The translations under genes and the position numbers were made by a program. 17,884 nt of DNA from Gonium pectorale (lineage: Eukaryota > Chlorophyta > Chlorophyceae > Chlamydomonadales > Volvocaceae): NCBI GenBank assembly GCA_001584585.1, contig LSYV01000038.1, positions 256,556 to 274,439 on the forward strand, written 5' to 3'. Positions 8,719 through 15,884 of this stretch are shown here, piece by piece. A model generated the notes under the pieces. The model was not told where the DNA came from. It made no database searches and saw nothing but the letters and a program-made list of their open reading frames with translations. Within the stretch, counting starts at the first letter, position 1. Every line of letters starts with the position of its first letter.

Positions 8719-8899
8719 AAAGCGCGAGCCACGAAACCGTCCTATTCGAAAGTGCGCCTATGAGGAACTGATACGCAAGCGGTCTCGAAGAGAGGACAGC
8801 CTGCAAGGCCGCCAACCCCCAAACGAGGGCGTCGTACCCCGTACGACAACGCGGGCCGCGACGTCCCAAAAACACATTTTTGCTCCGCCAAAATTAGAC
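8719..8899 (-). repeat. Split direct repeat A1 (5' end of the retroelement)
   Basis: This 181-base copy of the A repeat starts the element; in element orientation its first bases are gtctaattttggcgg. It is expected to hold the promoter and RNA start, but no TATA-like box is evident. It contains a short ATG frame of about 39 codons on the element strand and the palindrome at 8831-8847. Confidence 0.93.
8831..8847. other. Short palindrome in A1, the twin of 2748-2764
   Basis: Perfect inverted repeat gtcgtac-ccc-gtacgac, 52 bases inside the 5' edge of the element. It is conserved between A1 and A2 only because the repeats are identical, so conservation adds no independent support. Confidence 0.6.
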
Positions 8900-9397
8900 A
8901 TGTGAAATTGCACGAAGGAACAAATCGGTCGCGATATAATTTTCTTACCTCCCAGGTCCGAATCCGCTAATGCACCAAAATCTGTGTGCGTGACAGCACA
9001 GCGTACGTACGTGATGCCGTACATGCCCCGAAGTGCATAGGCAGCGAGCCATGATAAGGGCGCGCACGATGTGACAGCAGCGTACGGATGATGACATGCC
9101 CGATGAAACGCACGTGGCAGCAATATTGATAAAGGTACGTATCGTTGGGTTCGCGCGGTTCACGTATGTGACATGTCTACCGGCGGCCTGCTGCCCACCT
9201 CTTGCCTCATGAATGCCCTTATGCGTATACGTACCATCCAGTCGACATGTATCCAAATAAACACACACCATCCGTACATACGTACCGTACCGTATGTACC
9301 TCGACAAGATAGACGGACACCCACCCCGGTCGTTCACTTTCCTCAGTCATCGGCGGCCACCTCATCAACAGCCCCTGCTGATCATAGATGATGGCGA
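8900..9397. other. Intergenic stretch, no gene seen
   Basis: Sequence flanking the 5' edge of the retroelement. It is rich in cgtacgta-type words but has no reading frame with recognisable domains. Confidence 0.55.
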
Positions 9398-9648
9398 TCA
9401 TGATGACGACGAAGCCGTCCCACGCACTCCGCACCTCGCGCTCCCCATCACTATCGCCCTCCTCCTCCTCCGCCTCATCATCCTCTTCCTCGCTCGTCGT
9501 CGCTCTCCTCTATCTTCTTCTCCCTGGTCGTCGGAGTCTCCCGAATCCCACTCCTCCCCGCCTGTACTCGGCTGCCGCTGCTGCTCCAGGAGCGCCGCTG
9601 CGCTGACCCCGGCGGCTGGCAGACCGCCCTCAACCTCCGCCCCCGCAG
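9398..9648 (-). CDS. Possible acidic/basic 3' exon downstream of the PP2-like gene
   Basis: The minus strand from 9648 to a TGA at 9400-9398 is fully open. It encodes an Ala/Glu-rich segment, an acidic run (GEEWDSGDSDDQGEED) and an Arg-rich tail. It could join the PP2-like gene through the GTGAGT that overlaps that gene's stop codon (phase 1) and the acceptor gggcag at 9654-9649. That intron would be only about 46 bases, which is suspiciously short. Another frame encodes a second acidic run (EEEDDEAEEEEGDSD), so simple-sequence composition alone may explain the open frames. Confidence 0.2.
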
Positions 9649-9693
9649 CTGCCCCGCCGCCCTCTTCTATCTACCACGACCCTGCCGCCGCCC

Positions 9694-10450
9694 TCACTCA
9701 CCCTCCTCCAGCACAAAGCGCACCTCCCGGAACATGATGCCGCACTTCCAGGCCCCTCCGGTCGCCTCCAGCCACACCCGGACCTTGATGTCTTCCTCCG
9801 CGCCCACCTCGAACAGCCCCCTGCTGCCTCCCACCCGGTAGGTGAACCAGCCTTTTCCCTCCTTCCCCCTCACTTCGGGGTACGCCATGGCCGACTCCAG
9901 CAGCGGGCCGTGGGCCCCCTTCTCCCCCCATCGCTGTACCCTGAACACCAGGTCCTCCTCCAGGCCGGCGTTGCTGAAGGGCAGCACCCGCAGCTCCCAC
10001 TCCACCCGGTATCGGCCAGCCGGCATGCCTGCGTGTGAGTGAGTGCACATGTGGGTTCAGCGTCAAGATACAGCGCACAGAGTCAGTGGCAAACAGGCGA
10101 AGTATGCATCGGGATGTGCTTGGAATCTCAAACGGATGTGTGCACATGTAGGCCCACCGACAAGATGTGGCTTATCTGGCTGCGAACATGATATGCACCG
10201 AGTGTTTCTTACCCTCAAAATAGGTGTCGGGCGCCAGCCAGCACACGTGTGAGAGCTCCGTGGCTATGATCACTTCGTTTCCATTGTCGACCTCGTCACT
10301 GCCGCCGCCGCCTCCTCTCCCACCCACGCCGTCACCGCCGCTGCCACCAGCCACGGCTGTCGCTGCGCCACTTTCGGCGCTTCTCGACTTGTTAAGCACA
10401 TCGTACGCCGCCTGCAACCGTATGGGCACGAACAGTAGTGTCCGGTGCAT
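9694..10450 (-). CDS. Small protein with a PP2-like (phloem protein 2 type) domain
   Basis: Two exons are supported: 10450-10213 and 10028-9694. The donor is G|gtaaga, the acceptor is cacacgcag, and the phase-1 join reads YFEG-MPAGRYRVEWEL. The product is about 190 residues. ELSHVCWL, GRYRVEWELRV, DLVFRVQRWGE and the final FREVRFVLEE resemble the C-terminal part of PP2 domains, which in plants occur in lectins and F-box proteins. A Gly/Ser-rich linker (residues about 25-50) sits before the domain. No F-box is visible. The start is uncertain: ATG at 10450 is used because VPIRLQAAYDVLNKS follows in frame, but another ATG lies upstream, and ttgcag at 10417-10412 could be an acceptor for an earlier exon. 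The stop overlaps a GTGAGT donor-like sequence, so the gene may extend further. Confidence 0.55.
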
Positions 10451-11858
10451 GGATGAGCGCTTGGCGCTAGCAGCGCACGAGCACATGCCGGTATGCCCGT
10501 TGTGCATCGCATACACATGGCAAGCAAACTAATGGTGTTTGCCTTTCCCCGTCTACGGTCTCTATCTTCACTTCCAGAGCTTGCTTACCCAAAATTGCCT
10601 GCCATGCATACGTATCGTAATCCCTCCCAACGCCTCTAGCCCCATACATAGGAGGCTTCAAAGAAAGGTACGGGTCTTCGCATGAAGGCCCTCGCTTGGT
10701 GCATTTTGTTTACTAGCTCCGTGCTCCCCAAACTTCATGAATCCACGGGCACCCCAAAGTTCATCTACCTATTCTCTACCTGCATATGTCGACGCATGCA
10801 ACACGCGCATGTGTATGGTTTAGTTCATATAGCGAGCTCTACACACACACGTACACCAGCTGGCAAGGAAGGAAGGAGATGAGTGGCGCATACATGCACC
10901 GCAATCCGGACGATCGATCCCCGCCACCGCCGGCGTCTGGACGCCGTATACTCGTGCCGCCGGTCGGTGCATGCGTCCATTCTATCACGCACCCACCAGG
11001 ATTGCGGACCATTCGTAGCCGATCCGAGCAAGGCCAGAGAGGATTTTCTGCGTTTGCATTGTCTGTGCGCCCATCAGAAATGTTACCAGCCTATTCTTGA
11101 GCAAGTTCCGTTGCTGCAATCATGCAAGGGCAGAGCCAGGCAGATGGGCAGGTGGGTAGGTAAGGCGCACGCGTGAAAGACTCGGAAAGCAAGCGAAATC
11201 ACGAATAATAACAACCTGGCTGAAGAGATTGGGGAAAGGGGAGCTCCCGCACCCCAATCTCTGGCGCGAAGCTAAGCAAATTGACAAGCAGGGGCAGAAC
11301 CAAGTCACTTCCGTCATATGCAGAGCATACCATGTATATTCATAACAGGCAGCTAGGGGCACCACTCCCACATTCGCCCACCTCCTCCTTCTCCTCCGAG
11401 GTCGGGATGCCCTGTGCTCCCTGTGTGTCCTCCCAATTCGCGGCCATCCCCTGTGGTGGTCGATGAGGAATAATGAAGGCGAAATAAAGTAGGATGACCA
11501 CTTGCTGCTGGGAAAGAAACGTTCAAGCAATGCTGGGCCCCCAGCGCTACGCCCCCAGCTTGGCAAGATGCATTTGTGCATACATTGCTACAAGGGCTAC
11601 ACATATATTCACGCAACACACCCGTTGGTTGTGCATGGACGGCCGCTCTATCTCATATCGATACACTCTGAACACACGAAGCGTACGTTTGAACCGTCCT
11701 TTTGCTGTGTGTGAGAGCGAGCATGGTGCGCCAAGTTGCGCACTTCCTTTGTGTTTTGGGGCTCACGGCTGCACACGGCGTGTGAACGCCCATTCGGCTA
11801 TCGCTGGTCGGGGGCCAATCGGCTCGCGCTGCTCCATCCTCTGTAGTTGTATCATACA
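10451..11858. other. Intergenic stretch without a supported gene
   Basis: Several frames of 60-150 codons exist on both strands, but none has a domain, and splice signals give no coherent exon chain. A fragment near 10661-10590 (minus; GRDYDTYAWQAILG followed by gtaagc) could be an upstream exon of the PP2-like gene, but its phase does not fit the next acceptor. Confidence 0.5.
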
Positions 11859-11917
11859 CTATATCTGAATATCTGAATATCTGACGAGGCTGCTATCGAT
11901 CTGTAGTTGTATCATAC
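11841..11917. repeat. Local duplication: 17-base direct repeat around three 8-base units
   Basis: The 17-mer ctgtagttgtatcatac occurs at 11841-11857 and 11901-11917. Between the copies, 11861-11884 is three copies of atatctga. The structure covers the end of the reading frame that stops at 11859, so that frame's C-terminus may be recently altered. Confidence 0.9.
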
Positions 11918-12287
11918 GTGAACCTGGCTGGCTCACAATGTTGGTGTCTTGCATTTGGCGGTAGATGCGAGCTCTGCTTTCGTTGACCGCGTCATTAGGA
12001 TTCAAGCTTCGTTCCGGAACTTGAGGGTCGGTGTACTCGGGACCGGCAGGTTCCGGGCGGCTGACGAAGTAGCGCTCTGGCCCGTCCACCGCACCAATGC
12101 CCATGTCCATCGCCAGACGCAGCCGGGTGATCTGTAGAAGGGGCAAAACGGAGATGGCTTGTACTTGGTCCGGATGGTAGTTTAGGTAAATAGCATGGCG
12201 CTCCCCGGGTGCTCTGAAGACAAAGGGCGAAGTGCGATCTAGGATAGCCTGTACTTCGTTGGATAGTACTCTTTCCAAGGATAGAAA
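11859..12287 (-). CDS. Possible exon of unknown function
   Basis: The frame opens at 12287 directly after ccttag, a plausible splice acceptor, and runs about 142 codons to a stop at 11859. The sequence looks protein-like (LERVLSNEVQAIL, PFVFRAPGERHAIYL, LLQITRLRLAMDMG) but I recognise no family. There is no early ATG, so it needs an upstream exon. A candidate is 12597-12544 (acceptor gatgcag, 18 codons starting DLPKTWDCDD, donor GTAAGA), also phase 0. These could be the last exons of the ankyrin gene upstream, whose introns are all phase 0, or a separate gene. The end may instead be at a gtgagc donor-like site near 11940. Confidence 0.3.
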   Translation of the reverse strand, partial: FLSLERVLSNEVQAILDRTSPFVFRAPGERHAIYLNYHPDQVQAISVLPLLQITRLRLAMDMGIGAVDGPERYFVSRPEPAGPEYTDPQVPERSLNPNDAVNESRARIYRQMQDTNIVSQPGSRMIQLQIDSSLVRYSDIQI

Positions 12288-12460
12288 CTAAGGATAGTGT
12301 GTTCACGCAAATATAAACAAGCCTGCCTTACGCAGCAATTAATTTGCGCATGCATCCGCACACAAATGCGCCGCCGTGCGTGCATGAGAATAAGGACAAC
12401 ATTCAAAACTTGGGAGTGAGGAGCGATTTGTACCCGTTCCAGCCTTCGTTTCCCGATATC

Positions 12461-12484
12461 AACCAGGTGATGAACCAGGTGATG
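12461..12484. repeat. Tandem 12-base duplication
   Basis: aaccaggtgatg occurs twice in a row. It lies between the weak exon candidates and probably in intron or intergenic DNA. Confidence 0.85.
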
Positions 12485-12958
12485 AGGAGGTTCGCTGTAC
12501 AACAGCGGTTCCTACAACAGGACACCGTGTATGCCCGTCTTACTCGGACGAATCGCTTCGTCTCGGCGTCATCGCAGTCCCAGGTTTTCGGGAGGTCCTG
12601 CATCGTATCAATGCAACCGTTTCAGTATGAGTTACCCAGGTGATACATTATAGCGAATCATGGCGATGAAAGTCCATCTCCACAATACCCCAAACATGTA
12701 CGGGGCTATGCAAATGCTAAGCCGCTGAAAATGTCGTGCACGCATTCGGACTTGACTCAACCTTTAACCTGGCAAACAATTCATGGCCTGTGACAATCCA
12801 GCCCTCTTTCGCCCGTCCACCAGTCTGCAATTTAGTAAGTATTGCTAGGCTAGCGGCAGACCCACGAAGGGAATGCTGACTTAACCCTTCGAACATGCCT
12901 AACCTGTCGCCGCCACATGGATACATGGATTTCCTTTCCAACGACGCAACGGGCGCAC

Positions 12959-15591
12959 CTTGTTTGCGTCCTTGGAGAGCAGCACCCGCACCACGTCGCG
13001 CTTGCCGTGATTTGCGGCCAGCTTCAGGGCCTCTCGCTGTAGTTAGTGCAAGGGAAGATGGACACTAAAGCTTAGCCAAGCACGGTCATCATTTGTTTGG
13101 TCTGCGACACGATCGCTCGTACAACCGCCCGTTAACAGTCATACCCAACGAAAGCCATTTATATCCTGCGCGTTCACCCGCGCAGATTCATCGAGAGGCT
13201 AGCTAGGATGGCAGTCTGAGCCATTATCACTCCGTAAAACCCATGCGCATGTATGAATACATGCTAGGTGGTTTGATCTCCTAGCCATTGTGCTAGGGCT
13301 GGGCACTTACCATGTCTTCTGCGGCATTCTCCGCGCTTTCCTTGGCCTTGATTGCCTCAATCAGCTGTCGCACCATTTTCCACTTACCCAGCTTGGCCGC
13401 CAGACGCAGTGGGCTAATGGTCTCCTTCCCAACACCCTGCAACCGCAGAATCAAGCCACGGTGAGCACATCGCACCCTGTACTTTCTTGATTGTCATCCA
13501 AAACATGTACAGACAGTAGTCGAGCGTGATGATAAGGCGTGCGCGCACACCCGCACACCCGCACGGCACATTGCTTGATGTGGCATGCTTGTTAACGAAG
13601 AGCGAAACAAACGTTATTACATGTTTGTACATGTAAACAAGCACGCACGCGACATGACAAGCACACACAGAGACAGTGACCTGCGACATCGGCAGGTCCG
13701 TCCTGGCGTCTGCTGCCAGCAGCAGTCTAAGCATGCTGACGCTGTTAGACTCTATGGTCGATTGAAGAGACGCTGCCACGATCGCTTTGTCCTGCGGATG
13801 CATAGGTTGTCACAGCCGTCAAGGTGGTGCATACACGTGCGTCAATCTGTATGTGGGATGTGTGATATGCTAGGCTGTGCGGATAAACACGGCTAATAAA
13901 GATGCAAGGTGCAGTTAGATTCACATCAACGCAATCAATGCCGTATCAGCACGGCATATATTTATTGAAAGTGTACAGTACTGCATCATGAATGAATGTT
14001 GTGTACTCGTTTCTCCCAAGCCCAGCGTTGATAGACATCCTGCTTTGAAGACACACAATCAGGAAGTGGACAGACTCGGTAACCAATGGGCCATTGCTTC
14101 CATGGACCCCATGCGACAGGTCATGCCTGTACACATGATGTTACTGGCGTACAAGTTCACCTCCAAAATTTCTACATTGGACGAGTACTGTGTGGCGACC
14201 AATGGGACTGAGCTCACCTCCACGCTGTGCGCCGCCTGCACCAGGACCGTGACTGTCTCCAGGTGTCTCTTCTCCAACGCAATCTGCAGGGGAGTCTTCT
14301 GGTCCTGTGCACAATGCACGACCGATGGATGTTCATTCACTGTCCATTAGTTTGTTTGCGGGAATGTCACCACCGCTACACCTGCATGTCAAGCCCGACG
14401 GCCGATCTAGCTAGCTCGACAACGGCAAGGCGCTACTTCCATGCGCCCCTCATGAGCCTCCTTGCACTCAAGTGCGCCATCAGATACAGTAATGCATGGC
14501 TTTTGGCGACGCGACGTACGAGGTCTCGTGACAACGTCTCCGGTGCGCAGGCCAGGCATTTGCATATATGCACATGCACCATACATGTAAGTATGCACGC
14601 ACGCATCTATCTTGCATATGCATGCCCCGAGGGGCAGCCCCTGCATCCCCCTGACCCTGCAACCCATCAAATCGATATTCATCTTCACGCCCGCACCTCG
14701 TCGCCGCGCGTCTGCAGATGCCTTGCCAAAATGCTATTCTTCTTGTCGTCGACGACCTTGATCGCCTGGATAAGGGCCACCAGGACCTCCGAGTAGCCCT
14801 CGGCCGCTGCGTGCAGGAACGGCTTGGCGAAAGCAGCCTGCATGGACGAAGGTGCGAGACAGCGGGAAACATGTTGGCCTCAGTATCAAAGACTGTGTAC
14901 ACGATCAAGCACCATGGCGTCTCATCACTCGCTCGACTGCACTAGACTAACACGGCATATGTCAGCTTATTCAGGTTGCACCTGCGTAGCGTAGCATACG
15001 GTCAGCGCGCACCTGATTCCTGTCAGTAAGCCATTCGGCGAGGAGCTTCTTGTCCTTGAGGAGCTGGACGAGATAGTCGCCCCGACGGAGCTCGCACGCC
15101 TGAAATACCATGTCGGGCCCGATTACTACCTCGCCAGCACCGGGAGCAGCAGCAGAAGGGGCCTGCGTACAGGATTTGGGGGGGCGGGTGCATACAATGA
15201 TGAACCGGTCAAGCATGTCCCAGCTCGCTGAGCTCGCTCATGTATCAGCTGTAAGCTTGGCTGCTTCCGTCGAGCTGCTGTCATTATTAACTACGCGTTC
15301 GTGATGACCGAGCGAGGCGTATTCATTGCTTGCATGATTATTGGCTTAACAAGTAACTCAATCGATCGGCCAAGCAACCATCACCAACAATGCCGCGTGC
15401 ACCTGCTGCTGCTGCTGCCGCTGCTGCTCCTCGTCGTCCTGTTCCGATGGCTTGCGTAGGCACGAGCGGCATGCTGACCATATCCGCGAGAACAAGCGGT
15501 CCGGTTTCTCAACACGGCAGCAGCAGCTGAAGCGCGCCAGTAACGCCCCAGAAACCCTGGAACGCGTCGCCAGCCACGCTCCCTGGAGCAT
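12959..15591 (-). CDS. Ankyrin-repeat protein, one repeat per exon
   Basis: Exons on the minus strand: 15591-15403 (possible first exon), 15162-15013, 14837-14697, 14304-14218, 13791-13681, 13436-13311 and 13036-12959. Every join is phase 0, with AG acceptors and donors such as gtgagc, gtaagt and gtgcgc. Five of the later exons encode ankyrin-like helices: FLHAAAEGYSEVLVALIQA, TPLQIALEKRHLETVTVLV, VSMLRLLLAADARTDL, SPLRLAAKLGKWKMVRQL and EALKLAANHGKRDVVRVLL. 15162-15013 has a weaker one (MVFQACELRRGDYLVQLL). Ankyrin repeats bind other proteins; no partner or enzyme domain is visible. The first exon ends in a Gln-rich run and contains Cys-rich CCCRVEKPDR. Alternative starts are ATG at 15216, or a fusion with the ABC transporter upstream. 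The 3' end is not determined, because 12959 ends at a donor. Confidence 0.72.
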
Positions 15592-15655
15592 GCGCGATGC
15601 AACCTGCCGAATGTGGAGGCCACACAGGGGAAACATAGTGTTGTATGTACGTTCA

Positions 15656-15660
15656 TTACA
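15656..15660 (-). terminator. Possible polyadenylation signal TGTAA
   Basis: TGTAA is the usual poly(A) signal in volvocine algae. This one lies about 225 bases after the TAA at 15887-15885 that would end the ABCG frame if the donor at 15902 is not used. A five-base match is weak evidence on its own. Confidence 0.25.
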
Positions 15661-15884
15661 GGCTTGGTAGAATGCTAGAGGCGTCCACAATGCCATGTAC
15701 GTGCGACCTAATCTTAATACCCGTGGCCATTCCTGGCTATCTAGAGATAAAGCTGGCTCGACCCTTGCTGCTTCCACTTTGAATGCAAATCCCTGCCAGC
15801 TCCCGATATAGCTTTATTCAGGAAAGAACATACAACCTTACTCGAATTTAGCTTCGCGCCGGGGAGCCAAAGCAAACGTGTACA

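Larger units (their letters stand above)
2476..8899 (-). mobile_element. PAT-like (DIRS order) tyrosine-recombinase retrotransposon, complete
   Basis: This 6,424-base element reads right to left. Its order is A1 (8899-8719), gag, minisatellite, RT-RNase H, tyrosine recombinase, B1 (3193-3060), spacer, A2 (2816-2636), B2 (2609-2476). The arrangement A1...B1-A2-B2 is the split-direct-repeat layout that defines PAT-like elements, as in nematode PAT and the algal TOC/Kangaroo families. No integrase or aspartic protease is visible; integration is expected through the recombinase and a circular intermediate, which leaves no target duplication. A1 and A2 (181 bases) and B1 and B2 (134 bases) appear identical, suggesting recent insertion. 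Possible defects are the gag frame break and the lack of an early ATG for RT and recombinase. The family is clear; whether this copy is autonomous is not. Confidence 0.92.

Noticed and set aside
10590..10661. Possible upstream exon of the PP2-like gene (YDTYAWQAILG before gtaagc)
   Set aside because: It would leave phase 1, while the next good acceptor needs phase 0; no F-box motif is visible.
12344..12643. Plus-strand frame with a protein-like segment (PSFPDINQVMNQVMRRF)
   Set aside because: Part of it comes from a 12-base tandem duplication and no family is recognised; a minus-strand exon candidate overlaps it, and neither is well supported.
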